Positions 48,253-57,564 of a stretch of 64,000 nucleotides of DNA are shown here, in pieces (the first letter of the stretch is position 1; each line of letters opens with the position of its first letter). The notes under the pieces are model-generated. The model did no database searches. It had not been told where the DNA came from and saw nothing but the letters and a program-made list of their open reading frames with translations. The stretch comes from Achromobacter deleyi (GTDB lineage Bacteria > Pseudomonadota > Gammaproteobacteria > Burkholderiales > Burkholderiaceae_B), in NCBI RefSeq assembly GCF_902859705.1, contig NZ_CADIJO010000011.1, forward strand, positions 124,001-188,000, read 5' to 3'. Position numbers and translations under genes: made by a program.

Positions 48253-49323
48253 TCAGGCAAAGGCCTCGTCCAGGGTTTGCAGCTGGCCGGTATGGCTGGC
48301 GTCGTAGCCGACCAGCTGGCCCACGTAGCCGACGTAGTCGGGGCTGCGCATGAGGGTCAGCAGGTCCTGCATGGCGGGCGTATCGAGCGAGGTCTTGCGG
48401 ATGGCAAAGAAATAGCGTTCGCGCACCAGCGGAATGAAGTCCAGGCCGAAGCGGCAGGCGGCGGTTTCCACGCCCACGCCGGTGTCGGCCATGCCGCTGG
48501 CGATGTGGGCGGCAATGGCCATGTGGGTGAATTCGTTGGTTTCGTAGCCCTGCACCTCGCTGATCGACACGCCCGCGCGTTGCAGCATCAGGCCCACCAG
48601 GTAGCGGGTGCTGGAGCCGATCTGGCGGTTGACGAAGCGCACGTCCTGGCGCGCCAGGTCGGCCATGCCGCGGATCCGCTTGGGGTTGCCGGCAATGACG
48701 AACAGGCCCGTGTTGCGCACCGCCAGGTGGATCAGCAGGTATTCGTCGGCGTGCAGCCACTGGGCGTAGCGTTCCATGATGGGCGCCTCGAAGTCGCCCA
48801 GCGGCACCTGGAAGCCGGCCAGATCGCATTCGTGGCGTTCCAGCGAGGCCAGGGCCTCGATGGCCGTGCGGTAGCGCAATTCCAGCCCCGGCTTGCGCGT
48901 GCCCATGTGTTCCATCAGCGATTCCACGGCAAAGCCATGGCTGGCGTGCAGCCGCAGGTGGGGGCCGTTTTCGGGCAGCAGCCGCGCCAGTTCTTCCTGC
49001 AACTCGGACGCCATGCTGTCCAGGGTGGGCATCAGCCGCGCCTCGATGCGGCGGTTGGCCCACAACAGGCGCTGCGCGAACGGCGACAGCTGCGTGCCCT
49101 GGCGCCGGTTGGTGATCAGCAGCTGGGTGCCGAAGATGCCTTCGAAACGGCGTAGCACGCCCCAGGCGTGGCGGTACGACAGCCCGCAGGCGCGACAGGC
49201 GCCGGCGATGTTGCCGGTGGCGTCGATGGCGGCCAAGAGCGCCAGCATGTCCTGCAAGGGCACGGGCGCCGCGTCGTCTCCGCCCAGGGTCCATTGGGGC
49301 CGCAGGCCGATCTTATATGTCAT
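48253..49323 (-). CDS. ModE-like HTH regulator with periplasmic-binding-type effector domain, candidate formate dehydrogenase regulator
   Basis: This encodes 356 residues. The N-terminal 100 residues are a ModE/LysR-like winged helix ([20 protein letters not shown], then [18 protein letters not shown]). The rest is a substrate-binding-protein-like domain ([43 protein letters not shown]) of the COG1910 type. It may sense molybdate, another oxyanion or formate. It is divergent from the fds operon across an AT-rich 159-bp space with palindromes and upstream of moaA. An analogous regulator, FdsR, controls fds in Cupriavidus necator. Equivalence is inference. Confidence 0.82.
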   Translation of the reverse strand: MTYKIGLRPQWTLGGDDAAPVPLQDMLALLAAIDATGNIAGACRACGLSYRHAWGVLRRFEGIFGTQLLITNRRQGTQLSPFAQRLLWANRRIEARLMPTLDSMASELQEELARLLPENGPHLRLHASHGFAVESLMEHMGTRKPGLELRYRTAIEALASLERHECDLAGFQVPLGDFEAPIMERYAQWLHADEYLLIHLAVRNTGLFVIAGNPKRIRGMADLARQDVRFVNRQIGSSTRYLVGLMLQRAGVSISEVQGYETNEFTHMAIAAHIASGMADTGVGVETAACRFGLDFIPLVRERYFFAIRKTSLDTPAMQDLLTLMRSPDYVGYVGQLVGYDASHTGQLQTLDEAFA

Positions 49324-49343
49324 TTATTTCTTATTGAACGGGT

Positions 49344-49414
49344 TTAATTACCTGTTTAGAGTACACAAATAACGCGGCGCATGGGTAATTAATATGTTTT
49401 TTAAAGCATATTAA
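49344..49414. promoter_or_regulatory. AT-rich divergent control region with palindromes (regulator/fds)
   Basis: The region is much richer in A/T than its surroundings. TTAATATG (49389-49396) and CATATTAA (49407-49414) form a perfect 8-bp inverted repeat over 10 nt. TTAATTACC (49344-49352) and GGTAATTAA (49384-49392) form a wider one. Both are candidate operators for the divergent ModE-like regulator and likely overlap promoters. Confidence 0.5.
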
Positions 49415-49482
49415 ACCTCTGGACGCCGCCCCACGATAAAACCCCTGCAATGGGGTCCAGCACACAACTGGAGGAGACCGCC

Positions 49483-50040
49483 ATGCGTCAGCGCGAGGCA
49501 AAATCCGATCTGGCGTCCAGCGGGGGCGCCCGAGGCGGCCCGTTGGCCCTTGATGCCGCCCAGGCATCGGCCAGCCCGTCCATCGCCGCCACGGCCCGCA
49601 TCCTGGCCCAGCTGAAAGACCAGCCCGGCCCGCTGTTGCCGGTGCTGCATGCCGTGCAGCACGAATTGGGCTGTATTCCGGCCGAGGCGGTGCAGACCAT
49701 CGCCGAGGCCCTGAACCTGTCCCGCGCCGAAGTGCATGGCGTCATTACCTTCTACCCCCACTTTCGCAGCGAGCCGGCCGGGCGCCACACGCTGGAAGTG
49801 TGCCGCGCCGAAGCCTGTCAGGCCATGGGCGGCGAACACCTGGCCGCCCACGCGCGCCAGGCACTGGGCTGTGATTTCCACGCCAGCACGCACGACGGCG
49901 ATTTCACGCTGGAACCGGTGTATTGCCTGGGCCTGTGCGCCCAGTCGCCTGCGGTGATGATCGACGGCCAGCCGCATGCCCGGGTCACGCCGGACAAGCT
50001 GGACCGGCTGCTGCGCCGCACGCGGGAGGCCGGCCAATGA
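49483..50040 (+). CDS. fdsG: NAD-dependent formate dehydrogenase gamma subunit
   Basis: This encodes 185 residues from the ATG at 49483 with CTGGAGGAG upstream. It is a NuoE-like thioredoxin-fold subunit with a [2Fe-2S] site: C107 and C112 (CRAEAC), then C148 and C152 (CLGLC). The N-terminal 35 residues are variable. It passes electrons within the soluble FdsABGD complex to NAD. It is first in the operon, and its stop overlaps the fdsB start as ATGA. Confidence 0.94.
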   Translation: MRQREAKSDLASSGGARGGPLALDAAQASASPSIAATARILAQLKDQPGPLLPVLHAVQHELGCIPAEAVQTIAEALNLSRAEVHGVITFYPHFRSEPAGRHTLEVCRAEACQAMGGEHLAAHARQALGCDFHASTHDGDFTLEPVYCLGLCAQSPAVMIDGQPHARVTPDKLDRLLRRTREAGQ

Positions 50041-51608
50041 CCGCCCCCATCACGATCTACGTGCCGCGCGACGCTGCGGCGCTGGCCATGGATGCCGACG
50101 CCGTGGCCCAGGCCATCGAGCAGGCGGCCGATGAACGCGGCCTGGCCGTGCAGGTGGTGCGCAACGGTTCGCGCGGGCTGCTGTGGCTGGAACCGCTGGT
50201 GGAAATCGCCACGCAGGACGGCCGCCTGGCCTATGGCCCGGTGCAGCCCGAAGACGTGCCCGCCCTGTTCGAGGCCGGCTGGCTGACGGGCGGTGAACAC
50301 CCGCTGCGCCTGGGCCTGACCGAAGAAATCCCCTACCTGAAGCACCAGGAACGGCTAACGTTCGCCCGGGTCGGCGTGATCGACCCGCTGTCGCTGCAGG
50401 ACTACGCCGCGCACGGCGGGCTGCAAGGATTGAAACGCGCGCTGGCCATGGAACCGGCCGCCATCGTCGACGAGATGGTCGCATCGGGCCTGCGAGGCCG
50501 CGGCGGCGCGGCGTTTCCCACGGGGATCAAATGGAAGACGGTGCTGGGCTCGCCCGCCGACCGCAAGTACATCGTCTGCAATGCCGACGAGGGCGACTCG
50601 GGCACCTTTGCCGACCGCCTGCTGATGGAAGGCGACCCCTATGTGCTGATCGAGGGCATGACCATCGCCGGCCTGGCGGTGGGCGCCACCTACGGCTACA
50701 TCTACGTGCGGTCCGAATACCCGCACGCGATCGCCACGCTGGAAGCCGCCATCGAGCGGGCCCGCAGCGTGGGCTGGCTGGGCGATGACGTGCACGGCAG
50801 CGGCCGCCGCTTCGACCTGGAAGTGCGCAAGGGCGCAGGCGCCTACATCTGCGGCGAAGAAACCTCGCTGCTGGAAAGCCTGGAAGGCAAGCGCGGCGTG
50901 GTGCGCGCCAAGCCGCCGCTGCCCGCGATCTCGGGCCTGTTCGGCAAGCCTACGGTCATCAACAACGTGATCTCGCTGGCCACGGTGCCGATCATCCTGG
51001 CCAAGGGCGCGGCCTATTACCGCGACTATGGCGTGGGCCGTTCGCACGGCACGCTGCCGTTCCAGCTGGCCGGCAACCTCAAGCAAGGCGGGCTGGTGGA
51101 AAAGGCCTTCGGGCTGAGCCTGCGCGACCTGCTGTATGACTTTGGCGGCGGCAGCGCGTCCGGCCGCCCCTTGCGGGCGGTGCAGGTCGGCGGCCCCCTG
51201 GGCGCCTACCTGCCGCAATCGCAATGGGATGTGCCGCTGGACTACGAGGCCTACGTGCAGATCTCGGCCATGATCGGCCACGGCGGCCTGGTGGCGTTCG
51301 ACGACACGGTCGACATGGCGCGCATGGCGCGCTACGCGATGGAATTCTGCGCCATCGAATCCTGTGGCAAGTGCACGCCCTGCCGCATCGGCTCGACCCG
51401 CGGCGTGGAAACCATCGACAGGATTTCGGCCGGCGGCCCCGACCGCGCGCAGCAGGTACACCTGCTGCGCGACCTGTGCGACACGATGCTGGGCGGATCG
51501 CTCTGCGCGCTGGGGGGCATGGCGCCCTACCCCGTGCTGTCGGCGCTGAACCACTTCCCGCAGGACTTCGGCATCGATACCCCTCAGCCCGCCGCTCACC
51601 CGGCCTGA
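50037..51608 (+). CDS. fdsB: NAD-dependent formate dehydrogenase beta subunit (flavoprotein)
   Basis: This encodes 523 residues. The N-terminal 90 residues look thioredoxin-like; the NuoF-like part follows with the NADH/FMN block GLRGRGGAAFPTGIKW and CNADEGDSGTFADR. The [4Fe-4S] cysteines appear in ESCGKCTPCRIGSTRG (first Cys at 443), with a fourth in GSLCALGG. It binds FMN and reduces NAD with electrons from formate. It is coupled to fdsG and stands 13 bp before fdsA. Confidence 0.96.
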   Translation: MTAPITIYVPRDAAALAMDADAVAQAIEQAADERGLAVQVVRNGSRGLLWLEPLVEIATQDGRLAYGPVQPEDVPALFEAGWLTGGEHPLRLGLTEEIPYLKHQERLTFARVGVIDPLSLQDYAAHGGLQGLKRALAMEPAAIVDEMVASGLRGRGGAAFPTGIKWKTVLGSPADRKYIVCNADEGDSGTFADRLLMEGDPYVLIEGMTIAGLAVGATYGYIYVRSEYPHAIATLEAAIERARSVGWLGDDVHGSGRRFDLEVRKGAGAYICGEETSLLESLEGKRGVVRAKPPLPAISGLFGKPTVINNVISLATVPIILAKGAAYYRDYGVGRSHGTLPFQLAGNLKQGGLVEKAFGLSLRDLLYDFGGGSASGRPLRAVQVGGPLGAYLPQSQWDVPLDYEAYVQISAMIGHGGLVAFDDTVDMARMARYAMEFCAIESCGKCTPCRIGSTRGVETIDRISAGGPDRAQQVHLLRDLCDTMLGGSLCALGGMAPYPVLSALNHFPQDFGIDTPQPAAHPA

Positions 51609-51621
51609 CCCCGAGACCGCC

Positions 51622-54498
51622 ATGCTAGAAACCGTCATCAAGCGCGACCGCGATCTGGGCACCCCGGCGCGGGTGTCCGAGCAGACCGTCACCCTGACCA
51701 TCGATGGCCAGGAAATCACCGTGGCCGAAGGCACCTCGCTGATGCGCGCGGCTGCCGAGGCCGGCATCAACATCCCCAAGCTGTGCGCCACCGACAGCCT
51801 GGAGCCCTTCGGGTCGTGCCGGCTGTGCCTGGTGCAGATCGAAGGGCGCCGCGGCTATCCCGCGTCGTGCACCACGCCGGCCGAGAACGGCATGGTGGTG
51901 TACACCGAAACGCCCAAGCTGCACGACCTGCGGCGCGGCGTGATGGAGCTGTACATTTCCGACCACCCGCTGGACTGCCTGACCTGTCCGGCCAACGGCG
52001 ACTGCGAACTGCAGGACATGGCCGGGGTGGTGGGCCTGCGCAACGTGCGCTACGGCTACGACGGCGCCAACCATTTGAAGAGTGAAAAGGACGAGTCCAA
52101 TCCGTACTTCACCTACGACGCGTCCAAATGCATCGTCTGCAACCGCTGCGTGCGCGCCTGCGAGGAAACCCAGGGCACCTTCGCGCTGACGATCTCGGGC
52201 AAAGGCTTCGCCTCGCGCGTGTCGCCGGGGCAGGACCAGCCTTTCCTGGAAAGCGAATGCGTGTCCTGCGGCGCCTGCGTGCAGGCCTGTCCCACGTCCA
52301 CCCTGCAGGAAAAGACCGTCATCATGATGGGCCAGGCCGAGCATTCGGTCGTGACCACCTGCGCCTACTGCGGCGTGGGCTGCGGCTTCAAGGCCGAGAT
52401 GAAGGGCCAGGAAGTGGTGCGCATGGTGCCCTGGAAAGACGGCCAGGCCAACCGCGGCCACTCGTGCGTGAAGGGGCGCTTTGCCTGGGGCTACGCCACG
52501 CACAAGGAACGCGTGCTCAAGCCGATGATCCGCAAGCACATCACCGATTCCTGGAAGGAAGTGTCCTGGGACGAGGCGATCAACTATGCCGCGTCGGAAT
52601 TTCGCCGCATCCAGGGCCAATTCGGCCGTGACGCGGTGGGCGGCATCACGTCGTCGCGCTGCACCAACGAAGAAACCTGGCTGGTGCAGAAGCTGGTGCG
52701 CGCCGCCTTCGGCACCAACAACGTCGACACCTGCGCGCGGGTCTGCCATTCGCCCACCGGCTACGGCCTGAAGCAGACGCTGGGCGAATCGGCCGGCACG
52801 CAGACGTTCGATTCGGTCATGCATACCGACGTGGTGATCGTGATGGGCGCCAACCCGTCCAGCGGCCACCCCGTGTTCGCCTCGCGCCTGAAGCGCCGGC
52901 TGCGCCAGGGCGCGCGCCTGATCGTGATCGACCCGCGCCGCATCGAACTGGTGAGCTCGCCGCACATCAAGGCCGACTTCCACCTGCAGGTGCGTCCGGG
53001 CACCAATACCGCGCTGCTGTCGTCGCTGGCCCACGTGATCGCCACCGAAGGCCTGATCGACGAGGCCTTCGTGGCCGAACGCTGCGAAACCAAGGCATTC
53101 AATGAGTGGCGCGATTTCGTGTCGCTGCCCGAGAATTCGCCCGAAGCCATGGCCGAGATCACCGGCGTGCCGGCGCAGGCCGTGCGCGGCGCGGCGCGAT
53201 TGTTCGCCACCGGCGGCAATGGCTCGATCTATTACGGCCTGGGCGTGACCGAACACAGCCAGGGGTCCACCACCGTGATGGCGATCGCCAACTTGGCCAT
53301 GGCCACGGGCAACGTGGGCCGCGAGGGCGTGGGCGTGAATCCGCTGCGCGGCCAGAACAACGTGCAGGGTTCGTGCGACATGGGTTCGTTCCCGCACGAA
53401 CTGCCCGGCTACCGCCACATTTCCGACAACGTCGTGCGGGCGCAATTCGAGGCGGACTGGGGCGTGACCTTGCAGCCCGAACCCGGCCTGCGCATTCCGA
53501 ACATGTTCGAGGCCGCGCTGGGCGGCTCGTTCAAGGGCCTGTACTGCCAGGGCGAAGACATCGTGCAGTCCGACCCGAACACACAGCACGTGGCGGCGGC
53601 GCTGGCGGCGATGGAATGCATCGTGGTGCAGGACCTGTTCCTGAACGAAACCGCCAAGTACGCGCACGTGTTCCTGCCCGGCTCGTCGTTCCTGGAAAAG
53701 GACGGCACCTTCACCAACGCCGAACGCCGCATTTCGCGGGTGCGCAAGGTGATGGAACCGAAGAACGGCAAGTCGGACTGGGAAGTGACGGTGGCGCTTT
53801 CCAACGCGCTGGGCTACCCCATGAACTACCGCCATCCGCGCGAGATCATGGAAGAGATCGCGCGCCTGACGCCGACCTTCAGCGGCGTCAGCTACGAAAA
53901 ACTGGACAAGCTGGGCAGCCTGCAATGGCCGTGCAATGACGATGCGCCGGAAGGCACGCCGATCATGCACATCGATGCCTTCGTGCGCGGCAAGGGCAAG
54001 TTCATGATCACCAAGTACGTGCCCACCGACGAGCGCAGCACGCGCCGCTTCCCGCTGCTCTTGACCACCGGGCGCATCCTGTCGCAATACAACGTGGGCG
54101 CGCAGACCCGCCGCACGCCCAACGTGATGTGGCACAGCGAAGACGTGCTGGAAATCCACCCGCAGGACGCGGAAGACCGCGGCGTGAAGGACGGCGACTG
54201 GGTTGGCGTGCAAAGCCGCGCGGGCGAAACGGTGCTGCGTGCGACGCTTACCGACCGGGTGCAGCCGGGCGTGGTATACACCACGTTCCACTTCCCCGAG
54301 TCCGGCGCCAACGTCGTCACGACCGACAACTCCGACTGGGCCACCAACTGCCCCGAATACAAGGTCACCGCGGTGCAGCTGACGCGGGTGTCCCAGCCTT
54401 CGGAATGGCAGCGCCAATGGTCGCGTTTCGCGGATATCCAGCAAAAGCTGCTGCGTGAACGTTCACGCGAAAGCGAAGCCGCGCTGACGGGGAAATAA
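51622..54498 (+). CDS. fdsA: NAD-dependent formate dehydrogenase alpha (molybdenum) subunit
   Basis: This encodes 958 residues. The N-terminus is NuoG-like: a [2Fe-2S] domain (CATDSLEPFGSCRLC), a His-Cys cluster (CLTCPANGDCEL) and two ferredoxin-type [4Fe-4S] sites (CIVCNRCVRAC, CVSCGACVQACP). A further cluster (CAYCGVGC) opens the DMSO-reductase-family domain. The molybdenum ligand is Cys375 in ARVCHSPTGYG, not selenocysteine. It oxidises formate to carbon dioxide with a bis-MGD cofactor, made by the moa/moe/mob genes encoded upstream. The soluble cytoplasmic enzyme should be oxygen tolerant, as in Rhodobacter and Cupriavidus. Confidence 0.97.
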   Translation: MLETVIKRDRDLGTPARVSEQTVTLTIDGQEITVAEGTSLMRAAAEAGINIPKLCATDSLEPFGSCRLCLVQIEGRRGYPASCTTPAENGMVVYTETPKLHDLRRGVMELYISDHPLDCLTCPANGDCELQDMAGVVGLRNVRYGYDGANHLKSEKDESNPYFTYDASKCIVCNRCVRACEETQGTFALTISGKGFASRVSPGQDQPFLESECVSCGACVQACPTSTLQEKTVIMMGQAEHSVVTTCAYCGVGCGFKAEMKGQEVVRMVPWKDGQANRGHSCVKGRFAWGYATHKERVLKPMIRKHITDSWKEVSWDEAINYAASEFRRIQGQFGRDAVGGITSSRCTNEETWLVQKLVRAAFGTNNVDTCARVCHSPTGYGLKQTLGESAGTQTFDSVMHTDVVIVMGANPSSGHPVFASRLKRRLRQGARLIVIDPRRIELVSSPHIKADFHLQVRPGTNTALLSSLAHVIATEGLIDEAFVAERCETKAFNEWRDFVSLPENSPEAMAEITGVPAQAVRGAARLFATGGNGSIYYGLGVTEHSQGSTTVMAIANLAMATGNVGREGVGVNPLRGQNNVQGSCDMGSFPHELPGYRHISDNVVRAQFEADWGVTLQPEPGLRIPNMFEAALGGSFKGLYCQGEDIVQSDPNTQHVAAALAAMECIVVQDLFLNETAKYAHVFLPGSSFLEKDGTFTNAERRISRVRKVMEPKNGKSDWEVTVALSNALGYPMNYRHPREIMEEIARLTPTFSGVSYEKLDKLGSLQWPCNDDAPEGTPIMHIDAFVRGKGKFMITKYVPTDERSTRRFPLLLTTGRILSQYNVGAQTRRTPNVMWHSEDVLEIHPQDAEDRGVKDGDWVGVQSRAGETVLRATLTDRVQPGVVYTTFHFPESGANVVTTDNSDWATNCPEYKVTAVQLTRVSQPSEWQRQWSRFADIQQKLLRERSRESEAALTGK

Positions 54499-54520
54499 CC
54501 CCGACTGCCCCGGAACCGCC

Positions 54521-55351
54521 ATGGACCCACGCCCCTCTTCCCCGTCCGACCGCCTCGATAGCGTGGCGGCCCAGGTGACCCGTGTACGGGCCGGCGCCAT
54601 CGTGGCCGGCGCCCAGGCCGATCACCTGGCCGAGGAAACGCCGGTAGCGCTGGAATTCAACGGCATCAGCCACGCCACCATGCTGGCCACGCCGGCCGAC
54701 CTGGAAGACTTCGCGGTGGGCTTTTCCTTGTCGGAAGGCATCATCGACAGCGTGGCGGACGTGCGCGGCATCGACGTGCTGCCGCAGTGCGACGGCATCG
54801 TGGTGCAGGTGGAAATCTCCAGCGCTTGCGAAGCGCGGCTGAAGTCGCGCCGCCGCGCCATGGCCGGGCGCACCGGCTGCGGCCTGTGCGGCGTGGAAAC
54901 GCTGCCCGAAGTGCTGCGGCCCGTGGACCCGGTGCCGGCCGGCGCGCCGCTGGCCATCGGCGCGGTGCTGCGGGCCATGGGCGCCATGCGCGCGCGCCAG
55001 GCGCTGCACGACCTGACCGGCGCCACCCACGCCGCCGGCTGGGCGGACGCCGACGGCACGGTCGCGCTGGTACGCGAAGACGTGGGCCGCCACAACGCGC
55101 TGGACAAGCTGGTGGGCGCCCTGGCGCGCCAGGCCATGCAGGCCGGCGGCGGCATGGTGCTGGTGTCCAGCCGCGCCAGTTTTGAAATGGTGCAGAAAAC
55201 GGCTTCTGCCGGCGTTGGCGTGCTGGCGGCGGTATCGGCCCCCACCGCGCTGGCGGTGCGGCTGGCGGACAGCGCCGGCATCGCGCTGCTGGGCTTTCTG
55301 CGCGGCGAAGACGCCACCCTGTATTCCCACCCCGAACGCATCACCTCCTAG
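54521..55351 (+). CDS. fdhD: Formate dehydrogenase sulfurtransferase FdhD
   Basis: This encodes 276 residues. The sulfur-carrying CxxC motif is C120-C123 (TGCGLCGVE). Blocks EFNGISHATMLATPADLEDF and VREDVGRHNALDKLVGAL are typical. FdhD moves sulfur to the molybdenum cofactor so that the alpha subunit is active. It lies 22 bp after fdsA and 18 bp before fdsD, in the usual fds order. Confidence 0.95.
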   Translation: MDPRPSSPSDRLDSVAAQVTRVRAGAIVAGAQADHLAEETPVALEFNGISHATMLATPADLEDFAVGFSLSEGIIDSVADVRGIDVLPQCDGIVVQVEISSACEARLKSRRRAMAGRTGCGLCGVETLPEVLRPVDPVPAGAPLAIGAVLRAMGAMRARQALHDLTGATHAAGWADADGTVALVREDVGRHNALDKLVGALARQAMQAGGGMVLVSSRASFEMVQKTASAGVGVLAAVSAPTALAVRLADSAGIALLGFLRGEDATLYSHPERITS

Positions 55352-55369
55352 ACCGGACGCGACACACGC

Positions 55370-55627
55370 ATGGAAATCGGCAACCTGATCCGCATGGCCA
55401 ACCGCATCGGCCAATTCTTCGAAGCCATGCCCGTGCGGCCGGAAGCGCTGGAAGGCGTGGCCAACCATATCCACAAGTTCTGGGAGCCCCGCATGCGCAA
55501 CGAGCTGCTGGACTTCCTGGCCCGGCAGCCCGATGGCGATGCCGGCGAACAGCAGTTGCATCCGCTGGTGCTGGAGGCGGTCACGCAGAACCGCCAGCGC
55601 CTGACGCCGCTTGCCCGGGTGTCGTAG
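55370..55627 (+). CDS. fdsD: NAD-dependent formate dehydrogenase delta subunit
   Basis: This encodes 85 residues. The start EIGNLIRMANRIGQFFEAMP and the middle ANHIHKFWEPRMRNELLDF match the FdsD family. The delta subunit is small and cofactor-free and supports assembly or stability of the soluble complex. It is last in the operon. A gap of 113 bp separates it from the transporter gene, with no clear terminator. Confidence 0.94.
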   Translation: MEIGNLIRMANRIGQFFEAMPVRPEALEGVANHIHKFWEPRMRNELLDFLARQPDGDAGEQQLHPLVLEAVTQNRQRLTPLARVS

Positions 55628-55740
55628 ACCGGGCAGGCGCCGCCGCAGCACGCTTTACCGCAGCAAAGGGTTCACAACAAGCGCGGGACTGGATTTTCCG
55701 GTCTGACGCGCGCTATAAAGCCGCACCCCGAGGAGACCTC

Positions 55741-57408
55741 ATGGAAAGCACTGCAACACTGGATCTGCCTGGTTCAAAGCCCGGCTTTCTGGACAAAGAA
55801 CGCACCATCGCCGGGCCGGGCTTTTCCCGCTGGCTGGTGCCCCCGGCCGCCCTGGCCATCCACCTGTGCATCGGGATGGCCTATGGCTTCTCGGTGTTCT
55901 GGCTGCCCTTGTCCAAGGCGATCGGCGGCGCCCAGCCGCTGGCCTGCCCGGCCGACATGAGCCTGGCGGCCGAGCTGTTCACCACCAGCTGCGACTGGCG
56001 GATCTCGACCATGGGGTGGATGTACACCCTGTTCTTCGTGCTGCTGGGCTGTTCCGCGGCGCTATGGGGCGGCTGGCTGGAACGCGCCGGTCCGCGCAAG
56101 GCGGGCGTGGTGTCGGCGGTGTGCTGGTGCGGCGGCCTGGTCATTTCGGCCTTCGGGGTCTACCTGCACCAGATGTGGATGCTGTGGCTGGGGTCCGGCG
56201 TCATTGGCGGCATCGGCCTGGGGCTGGGCTATATCTCGCCGGTCAGCACGCTGATCAAGTGGTTCCCCGACCGCCGCGGCATGGCGACCGGCATGGCCAT
56301 CATGGGCTTTGGCGGCGGCGCCATGATCGGCGCGCCGCTGGCCGACCTGCTGATGCGCTACTTCGCCACGCCCACCTCGGTCGGCGTCTGGCAGACCTTC
56401 CTGACCATGGCGGTGGTGTATTTCGTCTTCATGATGTCCGGCGCGATGGGCTACCGCGTGCCGCCCACCGGCTGGAAGCCCGAGGGCTGGACGGCGCCCG
56501 CCAAACAGGCCAACAACGCCATGATCACCAAGGGCCACGTCCACGTGAAGCGGGTCTGGGGCGTGCCGCAGTTCTGGCTGGTGTGGCTGGTACTGTGCCT
56601 GAACGTGACCGCCGGCATCGGCATCCTGGGCATGGCTTCGCCGCTGCTGCAGGAAGTGTTCGGCGGCGGCCTGATCAACAAGCCTGAACTGGGCTACGGC
56701 CAGCTCGACAAGAGCCAGCTGGCGGCCATTGCCGCCATCGCCGCGGGCTTTACCGGCCTGCTCAGCCTGTTCAACATCGGCGGCCGCTTCTTCTGGGCCA
56801 GCCTGTCGGACAAGCTGGGCCGCAAGCTGACCTACCTGATCTTCTTCGTGCTGGGCTTCGTGCTGTACGCCGCCATTCCCTGGACGGCGCACATGGGCGC
56901 GCTGGCGCTGTTCGTGGCCGCCTTCTGCGTGATCCTGTCGATGTACGGCGGCGGCTTCGCCACGGTGCCCGCCTACCTGGCGGACCTGTTCGGCACCCAG
57001 ATGGTGGGCGCCATCCACGGCCGCCTGCTGACGGCCTGGTCGGCGGCGGGCATCTTCGGCCCGGTGCTGGTGAACTACATCCGCGAATACCAGCTGTCCA
57101 TCGGCGTGCCGCGGGCGCAGGTGTATGACATCACCATGTACATCCTGGCGGGCATGCTGGTGCTGGGTTTCCTGTGCAACCTGGCGATTCGCCCGGTGAA
57201 CCCCAAGTACTTCATGACCGATGAGGAACTGGCCCGCGAAAAGGCCCTGGCGCATGAACGCGCCGCGGCGGCCGAGACCCACGGGTCGGGCACGTCCACC
57301 TTCCGCACGCCGCTGGCGCTGGTGCTGTTTGCCTGGGCCTGCGTGGGCATTCCGCTGGCCTGGGGCGTCTGGATCACGCTGCAAAAGGCCGTGGTGCTGT
57401 TCCACTGA
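55741..57408 (+). CDS. OFA-family MFS transporter (oxalate/formate antiporter type)
   Basis: This encodes 555 residues with twelve to fourteen membrane segments. Family blocks include CIGMAYGFSVFWLPLSKAIGG, GLGYISPVSTLIKWFPDRRG and GMATGMAIMGFGGGAMIGAPL. GGFATVPAYLADLFGTQMVGAIHGRLLTAW completes the pattern. An extra 45-residue cytoplasmic insertion precedes the last membrane helix. OxlT-type proteins exchange oxalate for formate, but many OFA members carry other carboxylates. Its position behind the formate dehydrogenase operon favours formate or a formate-yielding substrate. A strong terminator follows. Confidence 0.86.
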   Translation: MESTATLDLPGSKPGFLDKERTIAGPGFSRWLVPPAALAIHLCIGMAYGFSVFWLPLSKAIGGAQPLACPADMSLAAELFTTSCDWRISTMGWMYTLFFVLLGCSAALWGGWLERAGPRKAGVVSAVCWCGGLVISAFGVYLHQMWMLWLGSGVIGGIGLGLGYISPVSTLIKWFPDRRGMATGMAIMGFGGGAMIGAPLADLLMRYFATPTSVGVWQTFLTMAVVYFVFMMSGAMGYRVPPTGWKPEGWTAPAKQANNAMITKGHVHVKRVWGVPQFWLVWLVLCLNVTAGIGILGMASPLLQEVFGGGLINKPELGYGQLDKSQLAAIAAIAAGFTGLLSLFNIGGRFFWASLSDKLGRKLTYLIFFVLGFVLYAAIPWTAHMGALALFVAAFCVILSMYGGGFATVPAYLADLFGTQMVGAIHGRLLTAWSAAGIFGPVLVNYIREYQLSIGVPRAQVYDITMYILAGMLVLGFLCNLAIRPVNPKYFMTDEELAREKALAHERAAAAETHGSGTSTFRTPLALVLFAWACVGIPLAWGVWITLQKAVVLFH

Positions 57409-57451
57409 CCCCGTTTGCCCGGGCGGCGCCGCGCGCGCCCGCCCGTCCCCA

Positions 57452-57500
57452 GGGCGCGAAGCTGCTACATTGGCAGCCGCGCCCTTTCTTTTTTCTCTTT
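57452..57500 (+). terminator. Strong intrinsic terminator
   Basis: The stem GGGCGCG (57452-57458) plus GCTGC pairs with GCAGC plus CGCGCCC (57473-57484), with an AA bulge and a 7-nt loop, followed by a long T-rich tract. It closes the transporter transcript. Confidence 0.88.
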
Positions 57501-57564
57501 TCCCCCCATTCCCCTCCCCCATGACCTGCCTGCCCAAGAAGCCCCTTATTGCTGGAGCGCCACG

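Noticed and set aside
47135-49294. A long fused frame joining moaA to upstream sequence
   Set aside because: The upstream part is an out-of-frame reading of the ModE-like regulator gene. MoaA begins normally at 48229.
51625-54444. Open frame of 939 codons antisense to fdsA
   Set aside because: Full-length shadow of fdsA; composition is His/Arg/Gln rich and shows no domain.
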